NCBI RefSeq assembly: GCF_900094925.1
Contig: NZ_FMAY01000004.1
Span: 62,001 to 126,000, forward strand
DNA: 64,000 nucleotides
Source of the DNA: Kosakonia oryzendophytica
GTDB taxonomy: Bacteria; Pseudomonadota; Gammaproteobacteria; Enterobacterales; Enterobacteriaceae
Direction of reading: 5' to 3'
The notes under the pieces are model-generated. The model saw only the letters and a list, made by a program, of their open reading frames with translations, was not told where the DNA came from and searched no databases. The position numbers and the translations under genes are program-made. Positions 1 to 9,136 of this stretch are shown in pieces; positions within the stretch are counted from its first letter, which is position 1; each line of letters starts with the position of its first letter.

Positions 1-215
1 CATTCAATCAGATCGGTGTAGGGCGGGATCTGCCTTGCCATCTCAGCAAGACTGATTTTGAAGACAATCAAAAACGGCAGCAGAAACAGCAGAATCAACC
101 AGATATAAGGCAGCGCAATGACCAGTTTGCGCCCGTGGCGCATCTGCATGCGCGCCAGCCACAGTGTAAAACCGCCCGGTTTTTCGACGCGGGTCGGCGG
201 CTCCAGTGTACTCAT
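1..215 (-). CDS. potH: Putrescine ABC transporter permease PotH (N-terminal part; gene runs off the left edge)
   Basis: Only the first ~71 codons are present. They encode a polar N-terminus followed by a first membrane helix and the start of the periplasmic segment, which read like E. coli PotH (charged stretch, then ALPYIWLILLFLLPFLIVF). PotH pairs with PotI to form the inner-membrane channel of the PotFGHI putrescine importer. Two ATGs lie in tandem at 218 and 215. The downstream one is chosen because the AGGAG ribosome site is only 2 nt from the first but 5 nt from the second. It follows potG by about 9 nt, so it belongs to the same operon. Confidence 0.93.
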   Translation of the reverse strand, partial: MSTLEPPTRVEKPGGFTLWLARMQMRHGRKLVIALPYIWLILLFLLPFLIVFKISLAEMARQIPPYTDLIE

Positions 216-224
216 CATCGCTCC

Positions 225-1358
225 TTAAACCGTCAGAACCACACAACTATCGGCGTCCCAGCAGAGACGAACTTCATCTCCCCAGGTTGGCGCGCCTTTA
301 CGGTAGCGATGCGCGTTCTGCAACTGGGCGCTGATCATCTGCCCGCTTTGCAAACGCACGTGATAAATCGACAGATCGCCGAGATAGGCAATGTGCACCA
401 CTTCGCCCACCGCAAAGTTGTAGCCATCGGCTGGCGGATCTTCGCAGAGCATGATTTTTTCCGGACGTAGCGCCACATACACCGGCACGTTATCCACCAC
501 CGAGGCGTCCGGATCGACTTTCAGCGGATGCATTAGCCCCGGCGAGTCAATCACCAGTCCATCTTCCTGGCGATCTTTCAGCAACCCTTCGAAGACGTTC
601 ACCGAACCGATAAATTCGGCGCTATAACGGGTGGTCGGGTGCTCGTAAATCTCTTCCGGCTCGCCAATCTGCACGAACTTGCCGCGATTCATGATGGCGA
701 TACGCCCGGCCATGGTCATCGCCTCTTCCTGGTCATGGGTCACCATCACGCAGGTCACGCCGACGCGCTCAAGGATATCCACCACTTCCAGTTGCATACG
801 GTCGCGCAGCTTTTTATCCAGCGCCCCCATCGGTTCATCCAGCAGCAGCAATTTGGGGCGCTTCGCCAGACTACGGGCCAGCGCCACACGCTGACGCTGG
901 CCGCCGGAAAGCTGATGCGGCTTACGTTTGGCAAACTCGCTCATGTGCACCAGGCTCAGCATCTCAGCCACCCGGCTGGCGATTTCAGCCTTCGGCAGCT
1001 TGTCCTGTTTGAGGCCAAAAGCGATGTTCTGCTCCACCGTCATATGCGGGAATAACGCATAGGACTGAAACATCATATTAATGGGGCGCAGATACGGCGG
1101 CACGTGCGCCAGATCGACGCCATCGAGCATAATTTGCCCCTGAGTGGGCTGTTCAAAACCAGCGAGCATACGCAGCAACGTCGACTTGCCGCAGCCGGAC
1201 GCGCCGAGCAGGGCAAAAATCTCGCCTTTATAAATGGTCAGGCTGACATCATCAACGGCGTGCTGGCCATCGAAGGATTTGGTCAGATTGCGGATTTCCA
1301 GCAGCGGCGTCAGATCCTTGCGGCTCTTCGCCTGTGGGCGGGGGATAGCGTCATTCAC
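225..1358 (-). CDS. potG: Putrescine ABC transporter ATP-binding protein PotG
   Basis: 377 aa, the same length as E. coli PotG. The ABC ATPase domain has a Walker A GASGCGKST near residue 53, a signature LSGGQRQRVALA, Walker B LLLLDEP with the D-loop GALD, and the H-loop MVTHD. A C-terminal TOBE-type regulatory region follows from about residue 290. It powers putrescine uptake with PotH/PotI in the inner membrane and PotF in the periplasm. It lies between potF and potH in operon order; the 139-nt potF-potG gap carries a strong hairpin. Function is known from the family and identity is close to certain. Confidence 0.97.
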   Translation of the reverse strand: MNDAIPRPQAKSRKDLTPLLEIRNLTKSFDGQHAVDDVSLTIYKGEIFALLGASGCGKSTLLRMLAGFEQPTQGQIMLDGVDLAHVPPYLRPINMMFQSYALFPHMTVEQNIAFGLKQDKLPKAEIASRVAEMLSLVHMSEFAKRKPHQLSGGQRQRVALARSLAKRPKLLLLDEPMGALDKKLRDRMQLEVVDILERVGVTCVMVTHDQEEAMTMAGRIAIMNRGKFVQIGEPEEIYEHPTTRYSAEFIGSVNVFEGLLKDRQEDGLVIDSPGLMHPLKVDPDASVVDNVPVYVALRPEKIMLCEDPPADGYNFAVGEVVHIAYLGDLSIYHVRLQSGQMISAQLQNAHRYRKGAPTWGDEVRLCWDADSCVVLTV

Positions 1359-1415
1359 TCAAGTGCTCTCCGGCAAAAACATCAACCCGTTTCAACAGGT
1401 TGTCGTACAAATGAC

Positions 1416-1442
1416 TGGACAGAGGCCAAACGCCTCTGTCCA
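1416..1442 (-). other. potF-potG intercistronic hairpin
   Basis: A perfect 11-bp stem (TGGACAGAGGC / GCCTCTGTCCA) with a 5-nt loop lies in the potF-potG gap, and flanking CAAA/TTTG can extend it. A second small stem (TGCACC / GGTGCA) lies at 1456-1472, nearer potF. Neither is followed by a T-run on the minus strand, so this looks like an mRNA-stabilising or processing element rather than a terminator. Such elements commonly let the binding-protein gene be expressed above the membrane genes; that role is inferred. Confidence 0.6.
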
Positions 1443-1497
1443 TTTGTGGGGCAGTTGCACCGCCCCGGTGCAGCATTTCACTCGTCAGGTGACTGAA

Positions 1498-2610
1498 TTA
1501 TTTGCCACTTTTCACTTTCGTCCATGCGCGGGTTCTTACGCGGTCGATTTTCGGATCCTGGACTTTCAGCGTAAACAGTTTGGCGAACACATCCGGCGGC
1601 GGGAAGATAGCCGGGTTGTTACGCACTTCCGGGCTGATCAATGGCACGGACGCTTTGTTACCGTTCGCGTAGAAGACATGATCGCTGACATGGGCGATCA
1701 CATCCGGGCGCATCAGGTAGTTGAGGAACTGGTAAGCCTCATCTTTATTTTTCGCATCCGCCGGCATGGCGAAGACGTCAAAGAACGCCAGCGCGCCCTC
1801 TTTCGGAATAGTGTAAGTCACATTCACGCCGTTCTTCGCTTCTTTTGCACGATTAGCCGCCTGCCACACATCCCCTGCCCAGCCGATAGCCACACAGATG
1901 TCGCCGTTCGCCAGATCGTTGATGTACTGGGAAGAGTGGAAGTAACGAATATTCGGGCGCAGTTTCAACAACAGCTCGGTTGCCGGGCCGGTGTAATCGT
2001 CAGCTTTGCTGCTGTTCGGATCTTTGCCAAGGTAGTTCAGCACGGTGGCGAAGATCTCTTCCGGGGCATCGAGGAAAGAGACACCGCAGCTTTTCAGTTT
2101 TTCCAGGTTCTCCGGTTTCAGCACCAGATCCCAGCTATCCAGCGGCACATCTTTGCCCAGTGCAGCTTTGACTTTATCCACGTTGTAGCCGATACCGGTG
2201 GTGGCCCACAGGTATGGAATAGCGTATTTATTATCCGGATCGTGTTTAGCGACCATTTTCAGGATATCCGGATCGAGATTTTTCCAGTTCGGCAGTTTGC
2301 TCTTATCCAGCGGCTGGAACACACCCGCTGCAAGCTGACGTTCGAGGAAACTGGCAGAAGGCACGACCAGGTCGAAGCCAGTGCTGCCCGCCATCAGTTT
2401 GCCTTCCAGCACTTCGTTGGAGTCAAACACGTCGTAAACGACTTTAATGCCGGTTTCTTTTTCAAAATTCGCGACGGTGTCCGGCGCAATATAATCAGAC
2501 CAGTTATAAACATGCAGCGTCTTTTGCTCGGCTGCGAGCGTGCTGGCAGAGACAGCCATCAACGCACCCGCAACAAGACCCGATACCCATTTTTTGCTCA
2601 AGGCGGTCAT
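1498..2610 (-). CDS. potF: Putrescine-binding periplasmic protein PotF
   Basis: 370 aa. A classic signal peptide (Lys-Lys, a hydrophobic core, cleavage after STLAA before EQKTLHVYNWSDY) sends it to the periplasm. The YNWSDYI start of the mature protein and the polyamine-pocket tryptophans (WATTGIGYN, GWAGDVWQA) are typical of the PotD/PotF family. It binds putrescine and delivers it to PotGHI. It is the first gene of the minus-strand pot operon. Its promoter must lie in the 348-nt gap upstream, where no operator could be assigned by eye. Confidence 0.97.
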   Translation of the reverse strand: MTALSKKWVSGLVAGALMAVSASTLAAEQKTLHVYNWSDYIAPDTVANFEKETGIKVVYDVFDSNEVLEGKLMAGSTGFDLVVPSASFLERQLAAGVFQPLDKSKLPNWKNLDPDILKMVAKHDPDNKYAIPYLWATTGIGYNVDKVKAALGKDVPLDSWDLVLKPENLEKLKSCGVSFLDAPEEIFATVLNYLGKDPNSSKADDYTGPATELLLKLRPNIRYFHSSQYINDLANGDICVAIGWAGDVWQAANRAKEAKNGVNVTYTIPKEGALAFFDVFAMPADAKNKDEAYQFLNYLMRPDVIAHVSDHVFYANGNKASVPLISPEVRNNPAIFPPPDVFAKLFTLKVQDPKIDRVRTRAWTKVKSGK

Positions 2611-2958
2611 ATCTCATTCCTTCTGGAAAGTCCGTTAACATACGAACTAAGTGTACGCATTTAAGATATGCAAGAATCATGCATATTTTGTCACTCTGCA
2701 CAGCCTCGGAGGAGAATACTCTTCCGGCAGACACCGCATGCTGTTTTAAGCACCGCAAGAATAACTGTAGCCAGGGTTTGAGGCTATAGGTCAGATTAAA
2801 AAACGCCTTTTATCAATTTTTTATGCAGGATCTGTCTATGTGATAAGCCGGAACGGGAGGAATAGCGGTGAAAAATTCTTTATGAAAAGGTTAATTGCAG
2901 AATAAAAACATTTATTATGCAGCCGCTCTGGCAGCGACTGCGCTAATGTCACGGCGAG
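2611..2958. promoter_or_regulatory. potF promoter region and ybjN 3' region
   Basis: A gene-free, AT-rich 348-bp interval. It must contain the promoter of potFGHI near its left end and the 3' end of the ybjN transcript at its right end. A stem with one mismatch (GCAGCCGCT / AGCGACTGC, 2919-2941) followed on the minus strand by an AT-rich, T-rich stretch is a plausible ybjN terminator. No convincing open frame with a ribosome site was seen. Confidence 0.45.
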
Positions 2959-3438
2959 TCAGTGAAGAAAATTGTGCGACTCTTCAACAACAGTCACATC
3001 TTCTTCGCCTGGTGAGAACAGCAGCTGGTGTGCGTTAGCTTCCATGATCACCATCGAAATCTGCTCTTCGCTCTGGCGCACAAACCAGGCAAACTGTTCA
3101 AAGGTGACACCCGGTCCGACGCTCAATGACTGGCACACCACCAGCTTGGGCAGGTTATCGTCCTGAATATCCAGGAAGGCTTTTACCGTGAGGGAACTGG
3201 CATTGATGGCGGAGAGATCCGCAGAGAGCGCCAGCAAAGCAGAAGGCTTAACCTCAGCCATGGCGGTGAACAGCAGGATGTCATTAACCAGATCGACTTT
3301 CGCATCGAATACGCCGTCAAAATTTTGCATATGCGGCAGATGCAGTGCCTGGCAGTTATCACACTCAAAAAAGGTGATGCCCAGCTCGTCGAGCCAGTGA
3401 CGAAGCGTGTCCAGACCAGGGACGACGAGTGAATCCAT
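2959..3438 (-). CDS. ybjN: YbjN family protein
   Basis: 159 aa, about one residue longer than E. coli YbjN, starting MDSLVVPGLDTLRHWLDELG. It is a soluble, acidic protein without signal peptide or membrane segments. The family has a type III secretion chaperone-like fold and, in E. coli and Erwinia (AmyR), affects motility, stress responses and exopolysaccharide; the molecular action is unknown. It lies downstream of rimK in the same direction, 87 nt apart, in the conserved nfsA-rimK-ybjN order. Confidence 0.93.
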   Translation of the reverse strand: MDSLVVPGLDTLRHWLDELGITFFECDNCQALHLPHMQNFDGVFDAKVDLVNDILLFTAMAEVKPSALLALSADLSAINASSLTVKAFLDIQDDNLPKLVVCQSLSVGPGVTFEQFAWFVRQSEEQISMVIMEANAHQLLFSPGEEDVTVVEESHNFLH

Positions 3439-3525
3439 ATGTGCAGTGCTCTCTTACTGTAAAAAATTGCCCATAGCTTACGCAAAAAGTGCTGAACGTA
3501 CCATTGATAGCGCAGAAAAATCGCC

Positions 3526-4428
3526 TCAGCCGCCCGTTTTCAGGCAAAAACCGGGGGTTGCCTGCCGTTCAATCCACTGGATCATACGCCCGGCGATATC
3601 AATACCCGTCGCTTTTTCGATACCTTCAAGGCCTGGCGACGCATTCACTTCCATTACCAGCGGGCCACGGTTGGCGCGCAAAATATCGACGCCCGCCACA
3701 TCCAGCCCAAGAGTTTGCGCCGCTGCCAGTGCAATCTCACGCTCACGCGGCGTGATATTTGCAACCGTCGCAACCCCGCCACGATGCAGGTTTGAGCGGA
3801 AATCGCCCTCTTTCGCCCGGCGTTCAATCGCGGCCACCACCTCATTGCCCACCACCAGGCAGCGGACATCGCAACCTTTCGCTTCCTGAATGTACTCCTG
3901 CACAAGGATGTGCGCATTAAGCCCACGAAAAGCATCGATCACGCTTTCCGCTGCCTGGCGGGTTTCCGCCAGCACCACACCAATACCCTGCGTGCCCTCC
4001 ACCAGTTTCACCACCAGCGGCGCACCGCCGACCATATTGATCAAATCACTGGTATCGTCGGGCGAATGGGCGATGCCGGTAAGCGGCAGATCGATTCCCT
4101 GGCGGGCAAGTAACTGCAACGAGCGCAGCTTGTCCCTGGCGCGGGTAATGGCGACGGATTCATTCAGCGGATAGCTGCCCAGTATTTCAAACTGGCGCAG
4201 CGCAGCAGTACCGTAGAAGGTAATGGCCGAACCAATACGCGGGATCACCGCGTCGAAATGCGGCAACTGGCGACCTTTATAGTGAATCGACGACGCCGCA
4301 GGGCTGATATTCATATAACAGGACAGCGGATCGAGGATCTCGACCAGATGACCGCGATGCATCGCCGCTTCACGCAGACGTTTACATGAATAAAGCGTTC
4401 CATCCCGGGATAATATGGCAATTTTCAC
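3526..4428 (-). CDS. rimK: Ribosomal protein S6--L-glutamate ligase RimK
   Basis: 300 aa, the E. coli length. An ATP-grasp enzyme: the N-terminal domain ([10 protein letters not shown]) precedes the ATP-grasp core with the glycine-rich loop [10 protein letters not shown] (around residue 145) and the metal-binding [12 protein letters not shown] near residue 260. It adds glutamates to the C-terminus of ribosomal protein S6 in the cytoplasm and can also make poly-alpha-glutamate. It sits between nfsA and ybjN as in E. coli, all three genes reading leftward. Confidence 0.97.
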   Translation of the reverse strand: MKIAILSRDGTLYSCKRLREAAMHRGHLVEILDPLSCYMNISPAASSIHYKGRQLPHFDAVIPRIGSAITFYGTAALRQFEILGSYPLNESVAITRARDKLRSLQLLARQGIDLPLTGIAHSPDDTSDLINMVGGAPLVVKLVEGTQGIGVVLAETRQAAESVIDAFRGLNAHILVQEYIQEAKGCDVRCLVVGNEVVAAIERRAKEGDFRSNLHRGGVATVANITPREREIALAAAQTLGLDVAGVDILRANRGPLVMEVNASPGLEGIEKATGIDIAGRMIQWIERQATPGFCLKTGG

Positions 4429-4500
4429 CCTGCACCTCGCAACAAAGACCGGTAAAAGCCCGCGTATGATACACGCAGCAACGCGCAGGATGAACGGGTA

Positions 4501-5223
4501 TTAGCGTGTCGCCCATCCCTGTTTATGCAAATAGTCGAGAATAAATGGACGGCTTTCTTTAATAATCGTGCGGCGGATATGGTCGCTCCACGTGTCCCTG
4601 CGCGTGTTGCTGCCGCGCGTCAGATAGTAGTGGGCAATCTCTTCGTCATACTGCGCCAGCACCGCTTTATCCAGCGGCTGGTAATGGTTTTCATGCACCA
4701 CAAGTTGCGCAGGCAGACGCGGCTTCTGCCCCGGATCGTCCGCAGGCCAGCCCAGGCATAAACCAAACAGCGGCAGAACGTGTTTCGGTACCTGTAACAG
4801 TTCTCCCACCGCTTCGATGCTGTTACGAATGCCGCCGATATACACCCCACCAAGCCCAAGGGACTCCGCCGCTGTAAAGGCGTTTTGCGCCATCAGCGCC
4901 GTGTCCACAACGCCCAATAACAGTTGCTCCGCGAGACCTGGGTTCGCTTCCGGGCAGATCTGAAAGTTACGGTTAAAATCCGCACAGAACACCCAAAACT
5001 CCGCCGCCTGCGCCACATGCTGTTGCCCGCCGGTTAAGGTCACCAGTTGCGCGCGCAGAGCGGGATCGGTGATCCGAATAATAGTGCTGCATTGCAAAAA
5101 ACTGGAGCTGGATGTGGCCTGTGCGCTGGCGATGATCGCCTCACGCTGCGCCGCCGTAATCGGTTCATCTTTAAAGTGGCGAATGGAACGATGCGCGCAC
5201 AGCAAGTCAATAGTTGGTGTCAT
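4501..5223 (-). CDS. nfsA: Oxygen-insensitive NADPH nitroreductase NfsA
   Basis: 240 aa, the same length as E. coli NfsA. The nitroreductase fold is visible from HRSIRHFKDEPI (FMN-contacting N-terminus), through QCSTIIRI and GLGGVYIGGIRN, to the C-terminal HIRRTIIKESRPFILDYL. It is a cytoplasmic FMN dimer that reduces nitroaromatics and quinones with NADPH. In K-12 the small gene ybjC overlaps its upstream side. Here only 174 bp separate nfsA from divergent grxA and no ybjC-like frame is present, so nfsA probably has its own promoter there. Confidence 0.96.
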   Translation of the reverse strand: MTPTIDLLCAHRSIRHFKDEPITAAQREAIIASAQATSSSSFLQCSTIIRITDPALRAQLVTLTGGQQHVAQAAEFWVFCADFNRNFQICPEANPGLAEQLLLGVVDTALMAQNAFTAAESLGLGGVYIGGIRNSIEAVGELLQVPKHVLPLFGLCLGWPADDPGQKPRLPAQLVVHENHYQPLDKAVLAQYDEEIAHYYLTRGSNTRRDTWSDHIRRTIIKESRPFILDYLHKQGWATR

Positions 5224-5397
5224 TATGAATTCCCCGGATAAACAAGACCTCCAGTATAGGACAGCTAAGCGGGGGGTGTATTACCGCGGATTGCGCTGAA
5301 AGGTTGTAAAGATTAATGCAACAGGCAGAACCTGCTTTTCATAAGTCGCGGTTATGGTCAAGATAACCCGCAGAAACCTTAAAATTTGGGAGAGAGT

Positions 5398-5661
5398 ATG
5401 TTTGCTGTAATTTTTGGTCGCCCCGGCTGCCCATACTGCGTACGCGCAAAAGAACTGGCAGAAAAACTGACTCAAGAGCGGGATGACTTTAACTATCGCT
5501 ATGTCGACATCCACGCGGAAGGGATTACGAAAGCGGATCTGGAAAAAACCGTGGGTAAACCGGTTGAAACGGTGCCACAGATTTTCCTCGATCAACAGCA
5601 CGTTGGTGGTTTTACAGATTTTGAAGCCTACGCAAAAGCCAACCTTGGCCTGTTTGCCTGA
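5398..5661 (+). CDS. grxA: Glutaredoxin 1 (GrxA)
   Basis: 87 aa from the ATG at 5398, which follows a GGGAGAG ribosome site. An in-frame upstream start at 5386 would add four residues with no family support. The redox motif CPYC is at residues 11-14, with the glutathione-binding TVP cis-proline loop (ETVPQIF) and GGFTDF turn following. It reduces disulfides, notably in ribonucleotide reductase, using glutathione. It is divergent from nfsA and convergent with ybjM. E. coli grxA is OxyR-activated; a site is likely in the 174-bp upstream gap but could not be assigned. Confidence 0.96.
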   Translation: MFAVIFGRPGCPYCVRAKELAEKLTQERDDFNYRYVDIHAEGITKADLEKTVGKPVETVPQIFLDQQHVGGFTDFEAYAKANLGLFA

Positions 5662-5671
5662 AAACAGACGC

Positions 5672-5700
5672 AACGCCCTCCATCGCGAGGGCGTTTTACT
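5672..5700 (+). terminator. Rho-independent terminator of grxA
   Basis: A perfect 9-bp stem (AACGCCCTC / GAGGGCGTT) with a 6-nt loop is followed by a short T-rich tail, starting 10 nt past the grxA stop. It reaches into the end of the convergent ybjM and may work in both directions. Confidence 0.85.
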
Positions 5701-6073
5701 TTCTGCCCTGCCGGTAATGCCGCACCAGGCTGCGCATAAAGACGCAACATAACCCGCCAATCCCGCACCAGAACACCGCGCTGAACAGCCAGGCAACAAC
5801 CTGCCAGAACGGGCGTGCAGGTGTCAGCAGAAGGTAAGTCAGGAGATAACAAACCGGTGCAGCCAGGATTGCGCCCAGCAGTGGCCACATGACATGGCGG
5901 CGATGCGTAACATGGCAACTCACCACACCAGGCAGCATAAAAAGCAATAACCCCAATTCAGGATGCGCAGAGGTATGCAACGCGCCCTTCATCTTTATAA
6001 CCAAATAAAGGCAAACCGCAATAAAAAGGACAAAGCAGCAAATAATGCCTTTCCAACGTTGTTTGTTCTTCAA
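5696..6073 (-). CDS. ybjM: Inner membrane protein YbjM
   Basis: 125 aa, the E. coli length. It begins MKNKQRWKGIICCFVLF and has about four hydrophobic segments (roughly residues 9-29, 40-55, 65-83, 89-112). Similarity to K-12 YbjM (AAPVCYLL, FWQVVAWLFSAVFWC) and its place between grxA and ybjL support the call. The function is unknown in the family. The frame ends inside the grxA terminator, so the two genes converge tightly. Confidence 0.92.
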   Translation of the reverse strand: MKNKQRWKGIICCFVLFIAVCLYLVIKMKGALHTSAHPELGLLLFMLPGVVSCHVTHRRHVMWPLLGAILAAPVCYLLTYLLLTPARPFWQVVAWLFSAVFWCGIGGLCCVFMRSLVRHYRQGRK

Positions 6074-6354
6074 ACAATCCTCCTGACGTCTTCTCTATCG
6101 CACTTCCCATTCGTTCAAAAGAACGTCCGGACTGATAAAGCATGGCGGCAATCCTTGCCCACGAAGTACCCGAGCGAATACACGATTCTCACTAGCCGTT
6201 GTTATCTAATACGATTAAACTAGCGGCCAGATTTTGTTTTGTGAGGAAGTTCTGGTGTGACACTGCTTTTTTCTTACGCCAGTGCATGAACAAAACACTA
6301 GCTTAAATAACCATTTCTTTCAACAGCTTACAAGTAAACAAGAAGTTAGCCTCC
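6074..6354. promoter_or_regulatory. Divergent ybjM/ybjL promoter region
   Basis: A gene-free 281-bp AT-rich interval that must hold the promoters of leftward ybjM and rightward ybjL. No operator or hairpin stood out, and the short frames in it lack ribosome sites. Confidence 0.5.
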
Positions 6355-8040
6355 GTGAATATAAACGTCGCAGATTTGTTAAACGGGAATTACATACTGT
6401 TATTGTTTGTCGTACTGGCTCTCGGGTTATGCCTCGGTAAATTACGTTTGGGTTCAGTTCAACTCGGTAATTCCATTGGCGTTTTAGTGGTTTCGTTATT
6501 ATTGGGTCAGCAACATTTCAGCATTAACACCGATGCCCTGAACCTGGGCTTTATGCTGTTTATTTTTTGCGTGGGTGTTGAAGCCGGTCCCAACTTTTTT
6601 TCCATTTTTTTTCGCGATGGCAAGAATTACCTGATGCTGGCGCTGGTATTAGTCGGTAGCGCGCTGTTGATCGCTTTAGGGCTGGGGAAATTATTCGGCT
6701 GGGATATCGGTCTGACTGCCGGGATGCTGGCCGGTTCGATGACCTCAACGCCAGTGCTGGTGGGTGCGGGCGATACGCTACGCCATTCCGGCATGGAGAG
6801 CGGGCAACTTTCCAGCGCGCTGGATAACCTCAGCCTGGGTTATGCCCTTACCTATCTGATTGGCCTGGTCAGTCTGATCTTCGGCGCGCGTTATTTGCCA
6901 AAGTTGCAACATCAGGATTTGCAGACCAGCGCCCAGCAAATCGCCCGTGAGCGCGGGCTGGACACCGACGCGCACCGCAAAGTCTACCTGCCTGTGATCC
7001 GCGCTTACCGCGTTGGTCCGGAACTGGTGGCCTGGGCTGATGGCAAGAACCTGCGTGAACTGGGGATCTATCGCCAGACCGGTTGCTATATCGAGCGGAT
7101 TCGCCGTAATGGCATTCTCGCCAGCCCGGACGGCGACGCCGTTCTGCAAATGGGCGACGAGATTTCGCTGGTGGGCTATCCGGATGCGCATGCGCGCCTC
7201 GACCCGAGTTTCCGTAACGGTAAAGAGGTGTTCGATCGCGACCTGCTGGATATGCGCATCGTCACGGAAGAAGTGGTGGTAAAAAACCACAATGTGGTGG
7301 GCCGCCGTCTTGCACAGTTAAAACTGACTGACCACGGTTGCTTCCTGAACCGCGTGATCCGCAGCCAGATTGAAATGCCGATCGATGACAATATCGTGCT
7401 CAACAAGGGCGATGTATTGCAGGTCAGCGGCGATGCGCGACGCGTGAAAACTATCGCGGATCGCATCGGGTTTATCTCTATTCACAGCCAGGTAACCGAC
7501 CTGCTCGCCTTCTGCGCCTTCTTTATTGTTGGCCTGATGATCGGCATGATCACCTTCCAGTTCAGCTCCTTCAGCTTTGGCGTGGGCAACGCCGCAGGTC
7601 TGCTGTTCGCCGGTATCATGCTCGGCTTCCTGCGCGCCAACCATCCCACCTTCGGTTATATCCCGCAGGGCGCACTGATGATGGTGAAGGAGTTTGGTCT
7701 GATGGTGTTTATGGCCGGGGTCGGTTTGAGCGCCGGTAGCGGGATTGGCAACGGGCTTGGCGCGGTCGGCGGTCAGATGCTGATTGCCGGTTTGATTGTC
7801 AGCCTTGTGCCGGTGTTGATCTGCTTCCTGTTTGGCGCTTACGTGCTGAAGATGAACCGCGCCCTGCTGTTCGGCGCCATGATGGGTGCTCGCACCTGCG
7901 CACCGGCAATGGAGATTATCAGCGACACCGCGCGCAGCAACATTCCGGCGCTGGGCTATGCGGGGACTTACGCTATCGCCAACGTGTTACTGACGTTAGC
8001 AGGGACACTGATCATCATTATCTGGCCGGGTCTCGGATAA
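6355..8040 (+). CDS. ybjL: Putative transporter YbjL (aspartate:alanine exchanger superfamily)
   Basis: 561 aa, the E. coli length. The start codon is GTG, chosen because the next residues ([20 protein letters not shown]) match K-12 YbjL. Membrane segments in residues 10-185 and 380-560 flank two cytoplasmic TrkA-C/RCK-C modules (about 205-375, with GDEISLVG and [13 protein letters not shown]). This is the AAE-transporter architecture shared with AspT and YidE. The substrate is unknown. A weak stem follows the stop, and the sigma-E promoter of rybB begins only 33 bp downstream. Confidence 0.95.
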   Translation: MNINVADLLNGNYILLLFVVLALGLCLGKLRLGSVQLGNSIGVLVVSLLLGQQHFSINTDALNLGFMLFIFCVGVEAGPNFFSIFFRDGKNYLMLALVLVGSALLIALGLGKLFGWDIGLTAGMLAGSMTSTPVLVGAGDTLRHSGMESGQLSSALDNLSLGYALTYLIGLVSLIFGARYLPKLQHQDLQTSAQQIARERGLDTDAHRKVYLPVIRAYRVGPELVAWADGKNLRELGIYRQTGCYIERIRRNGILASPDGDAVLQMGDEISLVGYPDAHARLDPSFRNGKEVFDRDLLDMRIVTEEVVVKNHNVVGRRLAQLKLTDHGCFLNRVIRSQIEMPIDDNIVLNKGDVLQVSGDARRVKTIADRIGFISIHSQVTDLLAFCAFFIVGLMIGMITFQFSSFSFGVGNAAGLLFAGIMLGFLRANHPTFGYIPQGALMMVKEFGLMVFMAGVGLSAGSGIGNGLGAVGGQMLIAGLIVSLVPVLICFLFGAYVLKMNRALLFGAMMGARTCAPAMEIISDTARSNIPALGYAGTYAIANVLLTLAGTLIIIIWPGLG

Positions 8041-8072
8041 GTCCGAAGCTGAGAAATATTTCGGTGATACGC

Positions 8073-8100
8073 AGAACTTTTTTCCTGGATGTCAGTCATA
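8073..8100 (+). promoter_or_regulatory. Sigma-E promoter of rybB
   Basis: A -35 AGAACTT (GAACTT at 8074-8079) and a -10 TCATA at 8096-8100, 16 bp apart, with the RybB 5' end 7 nt further on. This fits the sigma-E promoter pattern (GGAACTT ... TCNNA), and rybB is a known sigma-E target in E. coli and Salmonella. Confidence 0.8.
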
Positions 8101-8106
8101 ACTAGT

Positions 8107-8185
8107 GCCACTGCTTTTCTTTGATGTCCCCATTTTGTGGAGCCCATCAACCCCGCCATTTAGGTTCAAGGTTGATGGGTTTTTT
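8107..8185 (+). ncRNA. rybB: RybB small RNA
   Basis: 79 nt, the known RybB length. The 5' seed GCCACTGCTTTTCTTTGATG is identical to E. coli/Salmonella RybB, an internal CCCCATTTTGTGG stem follows, and the 3' terminator stem CCCATCAACC / GGTTGATGGG ends in six T's. Apart from about one base in the terminator loop, the whole gene reads as the K-12 gene. RybB is an Hfq-dependent repressor of outer-membrane protein mRNAs made during envelope stress. In K-12 it lies between ybjL and rcdA(ybjK), which places it here at the left edge of the accessory block. Confidence 0.97.
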
Positions 8186-8257
8186 GTTGCCTGAGAACAA
8201 CCGACACCCGTTGTCATGGCGGCAAAATGGCAGTACATCAGGCATGCTCAGTTAATG

Positions 8258-8626
8258 TTATTCGCAAGCAGCATAAAACTGTTTTTTGTTGTCCCCAAAC
8301 CATGCCGTGCACTTTTTCGCCGACGCCGGGATTTTCAATGTCGTTGTTTTATCTGTCCCCTTGTACCGACAAACAAGGTACATAGCCGTGTGCTGTGCTT
8401 TCACATTTTCCTGAGAAGGTTTTAGCGTCCAGACCATGTTGTCGTCTGTATCAGGCATCAAGTCGACCCGTTTTTCTGGCTCACCTTCAAAAACGCTGAC
8501 CTTGTTCATTCGATATATTTTTCCGCCGTCCTTTAAGACCTCAGGACAGGTTGTTTTTTCAGCGTATACGACTGTAGAAAATAGCGAGATAGCAGCGACT
8601 AAACGTCGTGTCTTACTCCACAACAT
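8258..8626 (-). CDS. STY0301 family periplasmic protein, copy 1 (candidate immunity protein)
   Basis: 122 aa. A signal peptide (MLWSKTRR, hydrophobic core, cleavage after VVYA) exports it. The mature part shows the family pattern: CP-x-L, a PDTDDNMVWTLK motif, YLVCRYKGTDKT, KKCTAWF and a terminal CE, with four cysteines that could form two disulfides. An in-frame GTG at 8644 is possible, but all four copies in this window have a purine-rich RGAG site 9 nt before the ATG chosen here. It is the farthest of three paralogues downstream of the BPSL0067 amidase. Immunity function is inferred from location. Confidence 0.82.
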   Translation of the reverse strand: MLWSKTRRLVAAISLFSTVVYAEKTTCPEVLKDGGKIYRMNKVSVFEGEPEKRVDLMPDTDDNMVWTLKPSQENVKAQHTAMYLVCRYKGTDKTTTLKIPASAKKCTAWFGDNKKQFYAACE

Positions 8627-8767
8627 AATCATTTTCTCCAGCACTTTTAGATCGCATCCGTACAGCGTTTCGTTGCATCCGTTTTAACTCTCATTGCGTA
8701 TGAAAATGGAGGCAAGGAATGACTCCGTTATCCAGGGCGCTAAAAAGGCTGCTGATTGCAAAAATTT

Positions 8768-9136
8768 CTATTCACAATCACCGTGATCGTGATTGTTAGC
8801 ACTCTCAAACCACACTGTGCATTTTTTCGCGGTCACTGGGACTCTTACCGTAATGGTCTTGTCCGTTCCTTTATAATGGCAAACGAGAAACATAGAAGTA
8901 TTGTGCGCTTTTGCATAATCCTGTGAGTCCTGAAGTGTCCATACCATCTCGTCATCGGTATCAGGTAACAAAGATGCGCGTTCGGACGGGGGGCCTACAA
9001 AAACATCGGCGTAATACATTCTGTAATTCTTAGCATTAATGGTTAAAACATCAGGGCAACTTACTTTTTCTGCAAACACAGACCCCGAGAAAAGCATAAT
9101 AGCGCCACTTAACAGTACTGCTCTATTCCACAACAT
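8768..9136 (-). CDS. STY0301 family periplasmic protein, copy 2 (candidate immunity protein)
   Basis: 122 aa, with a signal peptide ending SVFA before EKVSCP. It keeps the conserved PDTDDEMVWTL, FLVCHYKGTDKT and KKCTVWF blocks and four cysteines. The C-terminus NNHDHGDCE is His/Asp-rich, unlike the other copies. It lies 131 bp after copy 3 and 141 bp before copy 1 on the same strand, so the three genes may be cotranscribed with the amidase or have their own promoters. Divergence around a fixed framework fits immunity proteins matched to different toxin alleles (inference). Confidence 0.82.
   Translation of the reverse strand: MLWNRAVLLSGAIMLFSGSVFAEKVSCPDVLTINAKNYRMYYADVFVGPPSERASLLPDTDDEMVWTLQDSQDYAKAHNTSMFLVCHYKGTDKTITVRVPVTAKKCTVWFESANNHDHGDCE

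Noticed and set aside
1234-2664. Long plus-strand frame (476 codons) opposite potG and potF
   Set aside because: It is the antisense of two certain genes with normal codon use. Such long shadows are common in GC-rich enterobacterial genes, and no ribosome site or family feature supports it.
2504-2758. 84-codon frame upstream of and overlapping potF
   Set aside because: It overlaps the potF signal-peptide region out of frame, has no ribosome site and no family features.
5224-5397. ybjC between nfsA and grxA
   Set aside because: The gap is too short for the ~95-codon gene and no matching membrane-protein frame is present.
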